Source: an uncultured Alistipes sp. (GTDB lineage Bacteria; Bacteroidota; Bacteroidia; Bacteroidales; Rikenellaceae). Taken from it: a stretch of DNA of 24,456 bases. Below the pieces are notes generated by a model. The model did no database searches. It saw only the letters and a program-made list of their open reading frames with translations, and was not told the DNA's origin. Shown piece after piece: positions 16,602-23,543 of this stretch (positions within the stretch are counted from its first letter, which is position 1; every line of letters begins with the position of its first letter). Where the stretch lies: positions 1 through 24,456 of the forward strand of contig CAUHCL010000019.1 in the NCBI GenBank assembly GCA_959604655.1. The letters are read 5' to 3'. Both the position numbers and the translations under genes were made by a program.

Positions 16602-17171
16602 ATGAGAAAATTACTACTTCTGTTGCTGGGATTCACAGCATTTATCGGAAAAATCGATGCGCAGGTGGTCGGCGTCAAAACCAACTTGCTCTACTGGGCA
16701 TCGGCATCGCCCAATCTGGGCATTGAGTTCGGTCTGGGTCGTCAGACGACCCTCGATATCTCGGCGGGGTTCAACCCCTTCACATTCTCTGACAACCGCA
16801 AGTGGAAGCACTGGCTCGTGCAGCCCGAGTTCCGCTGGTGGACATGCGAGCGTTTCAACGGCCATTTTCTGGGTGTGCACATGATCGGCGGACAGTTCAA
16901 CGTCGGCAACGTGTCGTTCTTCCCGTTCAGCATCTGGGATTCGTTGAAGGATTACCGCTACAAGGGTCATGCGCTCGGCGGCGGCATCGCCTACGGTTAC
17001 GACTGGGTGCTGGGCAAGCACTGGAACTTCGAATTCGAAGCCGGAGTGGGATACGCCCATGCCTGGTACGACAAGTACGACTGCGCCAAGTGCGGTGACC
17101 GTATCGATTCGGGCGGCAAGAACTATTGGGGAGTTACCAAACTGGCCGTATCACTCGTGTATCTATTCTAA
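16602..17171 (+). CDS. DUF3575 outer-membrane-type protein
   Basis: This 189-residue protein has a Sec signal peptide (cleavage likely after IDA-20, leaving an N-terminal Gln). The mature part consists of alternating beta strands with many aromatic residues and ends in VSLVYLF, the look of a small beta barrel. GVKTNLLYWASASPNLGIEFGLG and the late KLAVSLVYLF fit DUF3575, a family that in Bacteroidales sits beside DUF3868 and FimB/Mfa2-type fimbrial genes. Its exact role is unknown. I took the ATG at 16602 because it directly precedes the signal peptide. The next gene starts 12 bases after its stop, so the two form an operon. Confidence 0.82.
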   Translation: MRKLLLLLLGFTAFIGKIDAQVVGVKTNLLYWASASPNLGIEFGLGRQTTLDISAGFNPFTFSDNRKWKHWLVQPEFRWWTCERFNGHFLGVHMIGGQFNVGNVSFFPFSIWDSLKDYRYKGHALGGGIAYGYDWVLGKHWNFEFEAGVGYAHAWYDKYDCAKCGDRIDSGGKNYWGVTKLAVSLVYLF

Positions 17172-17183
17172 AAACTTTTGATT

Positions 17184-18623
17184 ATGAAATACATCGTAAA
17201 ATATATGTTCGCCGTTTGCGCGTCGCTGTTCGCCGCCGGGGCGTCGATGGCGCAGACCGCTGTCACCACCAACGGCGTGGGTGTGAGCGATATCGAGATG
17301 GAGCGGTCGGGCGGACGTCTCAATGTGGGTATGACGCTCGACATGAGCAATCTGAAAGTGCGCTCCAACAGATCGTTACGCATTACGCCCGTGGTGACCG
17401 ACGGCAACGAGATGATGCAGCTGCCTTCGGTGATGATCGACGGTGCCCGCCGCGAGATCCAGCACGAGCGTATGCTCGACGGCGATCTGTCGACCTCGAC
17501 GCTCTACGTGCGTCGCTACAACCGCAAGCCGCAGACCATGCAGTACGACTACAACGTCAATTTCGAGCCTTGGATGAACAACTCGCAGCTCGTGTTGCGC
17601 GAGGAGTGGTGCAGCTGCCATGACGAGGCCTTGAGCGAGGAGTTCGTCACCGTAGCCGCACTCACCCGACCCGCTCCGCAGCGTGTCGACACCGCGCCGC
17701 GCATGGCCTATGCCACTCCGCCCGCCGAGGCTTCGGCCGTGCGCCGACAGGAGACGGCGGCCGTCTATTTCCCCGTCAATCGGAGCGAGATCAATCCGTC
17801 GTTCATGGACAACACGCAGGGGCTTGACGATCTCCGCAAGATCTTCGCCGACGGCAAGGGTATCAATTCGGTGCGTCTGACGGGTTACGCCTCGCCCGAG
17901 GGTCCCTATGCGTTCAACGAGGCTCTGGCCGCCAAGCGTGCCGAGGCCGTGAAGCAGTATCTTAGCAGCAACAACCTCGGCTCGGGCGTGAGCGTCACGA
18001 CCGATTCGTCTCCCGCCAACTGGGATGCGGTCAAGAAGCTGCTTTCGGAAACCTGCATAAACGACTATCGCAAGATCATAGCCATCATCGACGATCCCTC
18101 GATCAAGCCCGCCGACAAGAATGCCGAGATCCGCCGCCGTCACCCCGTGGAGTACAACTTCATGTTGAGCACGTGGTATCCGCGTCTGCGCGTGACCGAT
18201 ATCGTCGTCGACGCGCCCTCGCGCCGACCGGGAGTCGACGAGGCCAAGCGTATCATGCGCGACGATCCCTCGCAGCTGAGTCTGGCCGACATCTACATGG
18301 TCGCATTGACCTACGACAAGGGCAGCAAGGAGTGGAACGACATAATAATCATCGCTGTCGACACCTATCCCCAGTCTCCCGAGGCGCGCGTGAACGCCGC
18401 CAACGTATCGATGGCCAACGGCAACTACGCCAAGGCCGCGGCCTATCTGCAAGGCGTGCCGTCCACCATGCCCGAGGCGATGAACTCGCGGGGTATTCTG
18501 GCCATGTCGCAGGGCAATTACGACGAGGCCATGAGTCTGTTCCGTCAGGCCCAACAGGCAGGCGTGAGCGAGGCTGCGTACAACATTTCGCTGCTGCGCG
18601 AACTGATGCAGCTCGGCAAGTAA
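17184..18623 (+). CDS. DUF3868 / OmpA-like domain protein of a fimbria-type locus
   Basis: This 479-residue exported protein has its signal peptide cleaved after about SMA-23. The N-terminal part (about 24-165) is beta-rich and fits DUF3868, with C143-S-C145. An OmpA-C-like domain follows: VYFPVNRSEINP (194-205) and LTGYASPEGPYAFNEALAAKRAEAVKQYL from 232 carry the usual pattern for peptidoglycan contact. The C-terminal 90 or so residues look like short TPR-type helical repeats (NGNYAKAAAYL, QGNYDEAMSLF). In Bacteroidales such proteins accompany DUF3575 and precede fimbrial anchor genes. A probable role is to link an outer-membrane complex to the cell wall, but that is inference. The ATG at 17184 is preceded by TTTTGATT. 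A strong terminator closes the unit. Confidence 0.82.
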   Translation: MKYIVKYMFAVCASLFAAGASMAQTAVTTNGVGVSDIEMERSGGRLNVGMTLDMSNLKVRSNRSLRITPVVTDGNEMMQLPSVMIDGARREIQHERMLDGDLSTSTLYVRRYNRKPQTMQYDYNVNFEPWMNNSQLVLREEWCSCHDEALSEEFVTVAALTRPAPQRVDTAPRMAYATPPAEASAVRRQETAAVYFPVNRSEINPSFMDNTQGLDDLRKIFADGKGINSVRLTGYASPEGPYAFNEALAAKRAEAVKQYLSSNNLGSGVSVTTDSSPANWDAVKKLLSETCINDYRKIIAIIDDPSIKPADKNAEIRRRHPVEYNFMLSTWYPRLRVTDIVVDAPSRRPGVDEAKRIMRDDPSQLSLADIYMVALTYDKGSKEWNDIIIIAVDTYPQSPEARVNAANVSMANGNYAKAAAYLQGVPSTMPEAMNSRGILAMSQGNYDEAMSLFRQAQQAGVSEAAYNISLLRELMQLGK

Positions 18624-18637
18624 TATCCGCTTTTCAG

Positions 18638-18680
18638 GCTCCCTTCGTCACTCTTCCGTGCGGAGGGAGCGTTTTTTTTT
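18638..18680 (+). terminator. Rho-independent terminator after the DUF3575/DUF3868 pair
   Basis: A 10-bp stem with one G-U pair (GCTCCCTTCG 18638-18647 with CGGAGGGAGC 18661-18670) is followed by G and nine T residues. It is 14 bases past the stop of the DUF3868 gene. Confidence 0.85.
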
Positions 18681-18704
18681 GTAATAATATGCAATGCTTT
18701 GATT

Positions 18705-18881
18705 ATGAAACGCAAGCCTTTGGTACTCCTGATTTGTCTCGCTTCGTCCGCCTTTGCGGCATGCGTCGACGAGCATGACGGCGAATGCAACGTCCGCGAC
18801 TATTCCGACGTGCGTCGCATCGACGCTCCTGCCTATTCCGATTCGGATTCCGACCTCGGTTCCGCGGGCCGCGACGAATAG
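18705..18881 (+). CDS. Small lipoprotein, possibly a truncated FimB/Mfa2-like gene
   Basis: This 58-residue frame has a clear lipoprotein signal: MKRKPLVLLICL, then the lipobox AFAAC with Cys20. The first mature residues, CVDEHDGEC, look like the start of FimB/Mfa2 fimbrial anchor lipoproteins, which in Bacteroidales often follow a DUF3575/DUF3868 pair. After about residue 30 the sequence turns acidic and Ser/Asp-rich (SDSDSD) and stops. A normal FimB/Mfa2 is several times longer, so this could be a remnant. It could also be a genuine short lipoprotein. It lies past the terminator at 18638-18680, starts with the same TTTGATT-ATG context as the previous gene, and has no clear promoter. Confidence 0.5.
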   Translation: MKRKPLVLLICLASSAFAACVDEHDGECNVRDYSDVRRIDAPAYSDSDSDLGSAGRDE

Positions 18882-18995
18882 CTGTCGGACGATGATTGGA
18901 ATGACGGGATGGTTTTCGGGATTATGAGATACTTCTTGCCGACAGCCGATTGCCGTTGAAATTTATCTTCGGCTGCCGTTGCCCTAACAACGGAA

Positions 18996-19030
18996 AAAAC
19001 AACACCCGACTTTATGTCGGGTGTTGTTTT
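18996..19030. terminator. Strong bidirectional terminator
   Basis: A 15-bp perfect stem (18996-19010 with 19016-19030) surrounds a 5-base TTTAT loop. It has an A-run on the left and a T-run on the right, so it can end transcription from both sides: the small lipoprotein gene on the plus strand and tRNA-Asp on the minus strand. Confidence 0.88.
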
Positions 19031-19060
19031 GTAACAAATTGATTGTCAATTCCTCGTCTG

Positions 19061-19134
19061 CGGTGCGTAGGGGACTCGAACCCCTGACCCCGTGCGTGAC
19101 AGGCACGTATTCTAACCAGCTGAACTAACGCACC
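19061..19134 (-). tRNA. tRNA-Asp (GUC)
   Basis: A 74-base cloverleaf reads on the minus strand. The acceptor stem is GGTGCGT (19134-19128) with ACGCACC (19068-19062) and discriminator G at 19061. The D-arm contains AGCTGGTTAGAAT. The anticodon loop CTGTCAC has anticodon GTC at 19100-19098. The T-arm is GGGGTTCGAGTCCCC. CCA is not encoded (the next bases are CAG), so it is added after transcription. It has a perfect promoter upstream and the bidirectional terminator downstream. Confidence 0.97.
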
Positions 19135-19152
19135 TCTTGCTGATTGCGAATG

Positions 19153-19183
19153 CAAAGGTAGTACAAAAATCCGAATCCGCAAA
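19153..19183 (-). promoter_or_regulatory. Promoter of tRNA-Asp
   Basis: TTTG (19183-19180), 19 bases, then TACCTTTG (19160-19153) on the minus strand: an exact match to the Bacteroidota consensus. The mature tRNA begins 18 bases downstream of the -7 element. Confidence 0.8.
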
Positions 19184-19236
19184 TATTTTCATCGTTTTTT
19201 ACCGAAAAAACGTGAAATCGGCTCGGCGCGCAACTT

Positions 19237-20091
19237 CTACCTACCTCGTTTTTCGTAGAATCTCACGTAGTCGATCTCCATCTTCACGGGCAGTTGCGAC
19301 GGGTCTATTTCGCCGACCCAGCTGCCGCCCAACTGTGCCGACAGGATGACGTAAAACGGATGGTCGGCGAACGGGTATTGGTCTTCCTCGACGAAGGGCA
19401 GTTTGGGGTAGGTGTATGTGTGTCGGCCGTTTATGTAGAACTCCACTCCGTTGCGGGTCACCACGGCCGAGTATACGTTGAATCCGTCGCGGTCGATCGG
19501 TGCGGTCGAGCCGTGGCCCGTCTTCGGCTCGCGCTGTTCGAGGGTGTGCGACGAATGAACCGTTTGGTAGGCTATGGTGTCGTGGTTCAGGTGCTCCATG
19601 ATGTCGATCTCACCTCCCGAAGGCCACGGCGCGTCGATGTCGGGCATAAGCCATATCGCGGGCCAGAATCCCTGCGCGCAGTCGAAGCGGGCCCGCACGT
19701 CGACTCGTCCGAGGCGTATCGACCGCTTGCCCTTGCTCTGTACGCCTCCCGTCAGGTAGGGGCGCCTGTCGTCCGCGCCGTCGGGGCGGCATATGCCGTA
19801 AAGCTGCAATGTCCCGTTTTCGACGCGGCACAGGCTGTCGAGCGGCGACATGTGACGCATCCAGTCGGCGTTTCCCGCGGGGCATCGGCTCCATGACGCT
19901 GTGTCAACCCAGGTGCCGTCGAATTCGTCGGCCCATACGAGCCGCCAGTCTTCCGACCGCGTTCGGCGGCCGTCGTTTACGCGGATGTGTCTTCCCGTTT
20001 CGGTCTTCGCCGACTGCGCGTGCGACGGCGCGGTAAGGAGCGTACAGAGGCATAATGCCGTGACTGTCGGAAAAAGTTTGTGGTGTTTCAT
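19237..20091 (-). CDS. GH16 endo-beta-glucanase (laminarinase-type)
   Basis: The product (284 residues) is exported (signal peptide, cleavage likely after SHA-25). The GH16 fold is identified by the catalytic string GGE161-I-D163-I-M-E166, with E161 as nucleophile and E166 as acid/base. The extra residue between D163 and E166 is the beta-bulge form seen in laminarinases and many other GH16 enzymes. WADEFDGTWVDTASW near residue 53 and YVRFYEK at the end are the usual first and last strands. The family cleaves beta-1,3(4)-glucans, agars and related galactans; the fine specificity is not readable. I took the ATG at 20091, not the upstream one at 20124, because it begins the signal peptide. No polysaccharide-utilisation partners are adjacent. 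Confidence 0.9.
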   Translation of the reverse strand: MKHHKLFPTVTALCLCTLLTAPSHAQSAKTETGRHIRVNDGRRTRSEDWRLVWADEFDGTWVDTASWSRCPAGNADWMRHMSPLDSLCRVENGTLQLYGICRPDGADDRRPYLTGGVQSKGKRSIRLGRVDVRARFDCAQGFWPAIWLMPDIDAPWPSGGEIDIMEHLNHDTIAYQTVHSSHTLEQREPKTGHGSTAPIDRDGFNVYSAVVTRNGVEFYINGRHTYTYPKLPFVEEDQYPFADHPFYVILSAQLGGSWVGEIDPSQLPVKMEIDYVRFYEKRGR

Positions 20092-20123
20092 GTCGTGAAT
20101 GCGGTGTTTGATGCGTATTTTCA

Positions 20124-20131
20124 CAAATGTA
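20124..20131 (-). promoter_or_regulatory. -7 element for the GH16 gene
   Basis: TACATTTG on the minus strand (20131-20124) fits TAnnTTTG and lies 32 bases before the chosen ATG, which supports that start. A TTTG exists upstream, but only 12 bases away, so the -33 element is not convincing. Confidence 0.45.
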
Positions 20132-20235
20132 CTCTTTTTTTGCCAAACTTTTGGTTCGGATCGTCGAAATCTGGTTTATTTGGTCATTTAATTGGTTTCG
20201 GACGATCTCGCGCAGCTTAAAAATAACGGCCAAAT

Positions 20236-20266
20236 TTTGGAAGAGAGGATAATTGTACTAACTTTG
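20236..20266 (+). promoter_or_regulatory. Promoter of the V-type ATPase operon
   Basis: TTTG (20236-20239), 19 bases, then TAACTTTG (20259-20266): a full match to the Bacteroidota promoter. The expected start is near 20273, leaving a leader of about 43 bases before subunit E. Confidence 0.78.
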
Positions 20267-20315
20267 CGAATACTTTGTTCGAAGGAAAATAAACGTAAAT
20301 TAAACATATAATATC

Positions 20316-20930
20316 ATGGAAAATACAAAACTTCAGCAGTTGACCGACAAGCTATATCAGGAGGGTCTGGAGAAGGGCCGTGCCGAGGCCGATTCACTGG
20401 TTGCCGAGGCCGAGGCGCGTGCCGCGAAGATCGTGGCCGAGGCCGAGGCGCGTGCCGCCAAGATCGTGACCGAGGCCGAGCGCAAGGCGGAAGATGTGGA
20501 GAAGAATGCCATGACCGAGATCGCTCTGGCGGGCAAGCAGGCCGTGGCCAAGATCAAGTCGGAGATCGAGACCCTGATCGTGGCGAAGGTATCGGCCGAG
20601 GGCGTGAAGAGCGCCAACCTCGATCCCGCTTTCATAAAGGAGATGCTGCTGGCCGTGGCCGCCAACTGGAACAACGGCGCCAAGGCCGATCTGAAGGCTT
20701 TGCTTCCCGAGGCCAAGAAGGCCGAGCTGGGTGCCGCTTTCGATGCTGCCGCAGGGGCGCTGCTGGCCGAAGGCATCGAGGTGGGTTTCTCTGCCGACGT
20801 GAAGAGCGGCTTCAAGGTGGGCGAGAAGAACGGCGGATACTACATCTCGTTCTCGGACGAGAGCTTCGAGGCCCTGCTCGGCGGATATCTGCGCGAGAAG
20901 GCTGCGGAACTTCTTTTTAAGAGCCGATAA
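20316..20930 (+). CDS. ntpE: V/A-type ATPase subunit E (peripheral stalk)
   Basis: This 204-residue protein has a long N-terminal coiled coil (about 5-85, rich in Ala, Glu and Lys) and a globular C-terminal half. This is the layout of V/A-ATPase subunit E, which forms the peripheral stalk holding the catalytic head. Being first in an operon with DUF2764 and subunits A and B confirms the call. The coiled coil contains an 11-residue unit repeated almost exactly (VAEAEARAAKI) from a 33-base tandem duplication. The next gene starts 2 bases after the stop. Only the globular part shows family-like sequence; coiled-coil matches alone would be weak. Confidence 0.88.
   Translation: MENTKLQQLTDKLYQEGLEKGRAEADSLVAEAEARAAKIVAEAEARAAKIVTEAERKAEDVEKNAMTEIALAGKQAVAKIKSEIETLIVAKVSAEGVKSANLDPAFIKEMLLAVAANWNNGAKADLKALLPEAKKAELGAAFDAAAGALLAEGIEVGFSADVKSGFKVGEKNGGYYISFSDESFEALLGGYLREKAAELLFKSR
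20403..20468 (+). repeat. 33-base tandem repeat inside the subunit E coiled coil
   Basis: Two units (20403-20435 and 20436-20468) differ at one base, a synonymous G/C change in an Ala codon. A degraded third unit starts at 20469. Each unit encodes 11 residues, so the reading frame is kept and the coiled coil lengthens by one hendecad. Confidence 0.85.
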
Positions 20931-20932
20931 CC

Positions 20933-21766
20933 ATGTTCGGGAGGAATTATTACTGTTTGGTCGCGGGGCTGAGGGAGTATGCTCTCGACTCCGACACCAA
21001 AGGTTTCGATGCCGCCGCCATCGTCGCCGAGATCGCCGAGGAACTTTCGGCGCGCGACGCTGCCGCGGTGCGGCTGCTTTACTGCTACTACGACTGCGAG
21101 AATATCATGGCCATGCGCTCGGGCCGCTCGGCGTTCAACCCCCTGGGTACGCTTACGCGCGAGGAGCTGGCCGAGGAACTCGCCTCGCCGCGTCTGCTGC
21201 CTGCGGGCGTGGGGCGGGTGATACGCGCCTATAACGATCCCGAGAGCGAATATGCCGAGGATCTCGACATGTCGCGCGGGTTCGAAAACGCCCTGATGGC
21301 CGCCTATTACGACGAGTGCGCCCGTTCGAAAAGCCGTTTTCTGCGCGAATGGTCGGAGTTCGACCGTACGCTGCGCAACGTCATCGCCGCTTCGGCGGCG
21401 CGTGCGGCCTCGCGTTCGGTCGATTCGGTCGTCGTGGGCGGCGGCGATGCCGTCGACCAGCTGCGCCGTTCGTCGGCGTCGGATTTCGGTCTGCGCGGCG
21501 AGCTGCCCTATGTCGATGCCGTCATCGCTGCGGTGAACGACGAGCCCAACATGCTCGACAAGGAGCGCAAGATAGATATGATACGCTGGGAGCAGGCCGT
21601 GGAACTGGCCGCGTTCGACTATTTCGACATCGACGCCGTGCTGTCGTATCTGGTGAGGATAAACATCGTGGCGCGCTGGGCGTCGCTCGATCCGAAGCGG
21701 GGCCGCGAGATGTTCGAGCGCATCATGGCCGAGCTGGACGGCAAGGATCTGGTAAATAAACAATAA
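20933..21766 (+). CDS. DUF2764 protein of the V-type ATPase operon (probable C/d-like subunit)
   Basis: This 277-residue, mostly helical soluble protein opens with NYYCLVAGLREYALD, the typical start of DUF2764. The family is found between subunits E and A in V-type ATPase operons of Bacteroidota and spirochaetes. These operons lack a recognisable subunit C, and the YYxLVAGLP-like opening and helical content suggest DUF2764 fills that place, linking the central stalk to the membrane ring. That role is inference. The gene is tightly packed: 2 bases after subunit E and 11 before subunit A. Confidence 0.82.
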   Translation: MFGRNYYCLVAGLREYALDSDTKGFDAAAIVAEIAEELSARDAAAVRLLYCYYDCENIMAMRSGRSAFNPLGTLTREELAEELASPRLLPAGVGRVIRAYNDPESEYAEDLDMSRGFENALMAAYYDECARSKSRFLREWSEFDRTLRNVIAASAARAASRSVDSVVVGGGDAVDQLRRSSASDFGLRGELPYVDAVIAAVNDEPNMLDKERKIDMIRWEQAVELAAFDYFDIDAVLSYLVRINIVARWASLDPKRGREMFERIMAELDGKDLVNKQ

Positions 21767-21777
21767 AAACGATATAA

Positions 21778-23535
21778 ATGAAAACATTAGGACGTGTAAA
21801 CGGTATCATCTCGAACATCGTGATCGTGAAAGCCGACGGCGCGGTGGGGCAGAACGAGATCTGCTATGTCTATTGCGGTGATACCCGAATGATGGCCGAG
21901 GTCATCAAGGTCATAGGCGACGACGCCTATGTGCAGGTGTACGACAGCACCCGCGGTCTGAAGATAGGCGACAAGGTGGAGTTCATGGGCCACATGCTGG
22001 AGGCCACGCTGGCCCCCGGCCTGCTGTCGCGCAACTACGACGGCCTTCAGAACGATCTGGAGAAGATGGACGGGCTGTTCATCTCGCGCGGATCGATCAC
22101 CGACCCCGTCGATTTCGAGAAGAAGTGGGAGTTCACCCCTCTGGCTGCGGCGGGCGACAAGGTGACGGCCGCATCGTGGCTCGGCAGCGTCAAGGAGCAG
22201 TGGGTCGACCACAAGATCATGGTGCCTTTCATCATGCAGGGCACCTATACGGTCAAGAGCGTGGCCGCGGCGGGCGAGTACAAGGAGACCGACACGGTGG
22301 CCGTGGTGACCGATGCCGACGGCAACGACTACGATATAACGATGGTGCAGAAGTGGCCCGTGAAGCAGGCCGTGCGCTGCTATGCCGAGAAGCCGCGCCC
22401 CTCGCGCGTGATGGAGACGGGCGTGCGCGCCATCGACACCTTCAACCCCATGGCCGAGGGCGGTACGGGTTTCATCCCCGGGCCGTTCGGCGCGGGCAAG
22501 ACGGTGCTCCAGCACGCCATATCGAAGCAGGCCGATGCCGACGTCATAATCATGGTGGCGTGCGGCGAGCGTGCCAACGAGGTGGTGGAGATCTTCGCCG
22601 AGTTCCCCGAGCTGGTCGACTCGCGCACGGGTCATAAGCTCATGGAGCGAACCATCATCATCTGCAACACGTCGAACATGCCCGTCGCGGCCCGCGAGGC
22701 TTCGGTTTACACGGGTATGACCATCGGCGAGTATTACCGCGCCATGGGCCTCAAGGTGCTGGTCATGGCCGACTCCACGTCGCGCTGGGCGCAGGCTCTG
22801 CGCGAGATGTCGAACCGTCTGGAGGAACTTCCGGGTCAGGACGCTTTCCCGATGGACCTTTCGGCCATCATATCGAATTTCTACTCGCGTGCAGGTCTGG
22901 TTAAGCTTGGCAACGGCAAGACGGGTTCGGTGACCTTCCTGGGTACGGTGTCGCCTGCGGGCGGTAACCTGAAGGAGCCCGTTACGGAGTCTACCAAGAA
23001 GGCGGCGCGCTGTTTCTACGCCCTCTCGCAGGGCCGTGCCGATTCGAAGCGCTATCCCGCCATCGATCCTCTGGATTCGTATTCGAAGTATCTGGAGTAT
23101 CCCGAGGTGGTGGAGTATCTCGACGGCCACATCGGCAAGAGCTGGGTCGATATGGTCTACGAGGGCAAGACCATCGTGCAGCGCGGCAAGGAGGCCAACG
23201 ACCAGATCAACATTCTGGGCGACGACGGCGTGCCCGTCGACTATCACGAGCGTTTCTGGAAAAGCGAGCTGATCGACTACGTGATCCTGCAGCAGGACGC
23301 TTTCGACGACATCGACGCCAACTGCCCGATCGAGCGCCAGAAGATGATGTACGAAACGGTGCTCGGCATCTGCCGCCGCTCTTTCGACTTTCAGGATTTC
23401 GAGGCGTGCTCGCGATTCTTCAAGAGTCTTATAAACCTTTTCCGCCAGATGAACTATTCGGAGTGGCAGAGCGAGAAGTTCCTCGACTACAAGCGTCAGG
23501 TGGAGGAACTGGTGAATGAACAACTTTCAAAATAA
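21778..23535 (+). CDS. ntpA: V/A-type ATPase catalytic subunit A
   Basis: This 585-residue subunit matches the family's length. Order of parts: beta-barrel N-terminal domain (about 1-75), the A-specific non-homologous insert (about 110-200), the nucleotide-binding domain with P-loop GPFGAGKT (235-242) and the following ACGER string whose Glu serves catalysis, then the helical C-terminal domain. It hydrolyses or makes ATP, coupled to ion flow through the membrane ring; whether the ion is H+ or Na+ cannot be told without the ring subunit, which is outside the window. Subunit B follows after 8 bases. Confidence 0.97.
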   Translation: MKTLGRVNGIISNIVIVKADGAVGQNEICYVYCGDTRMMAEVIKVIGDDAYVQVYDSTRGLKIGDKVEFMGHMLEATLAPGLLSRNYDGLQNDLEKMDGLFISRGSITDPVDFEKKWEFTPLAAAGDKVTAASWLGSVKEQWVDHKIMVPFIMQGTYTVKSVAAAGEYKETDTVAVVTDADGNDYDITMVQKWPVKQAVRCYAEKPRPSRVMETGVRAIDTFNPMAEGGTGFIPGPFGAGKTVLQHAISKQADADVIIMVACGERANEVVEIFAEFPELVDSRTGHKLMERTIIICNTSNMPVAAREASVYTGMTIGEYYRAMGLKVLVMADSTSRWAQALREMSNRLEELPGQDAFPMDLSAIISNFYSRAGLVKLGNGKTGSVTFLGTVSPAGGNLKEPVTESTKKAARCFYALSQGRADSKRYPAIDPLDSYSKYLEYPEVVEYLDGHIGKSWVDMVYEGKTIVQRGKEANDQINILGDDGVPVDYHERFWKSELIDYVILQQDAFDDIDANCPIERQKMMYETVLGICRRSFDFQDFEACSRFFKSLINLFRQMNYSEWQSEKFLDYKRQVEELVNEQLSK

Positions 23536-23543
23536 GGGCAGCT

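Noticed and set aside
19193..19212. Hairpin CGTTTTTT-ACCG-AAAAAACG after the GH16 gene
   Set aside because: The stem is almost entirely A-T, so it is a poor terminator. It also lies just upstream of the tRNA promoter, where AT-rich sequence is common.
20403..20490. Repeat considered as a CRISPR or intergenic array
   Set aside because: The units are directly adjacent without spacers, in frame and within a coiled-coil gene. No CRISPR-like spacing occurs anywhere in the window.
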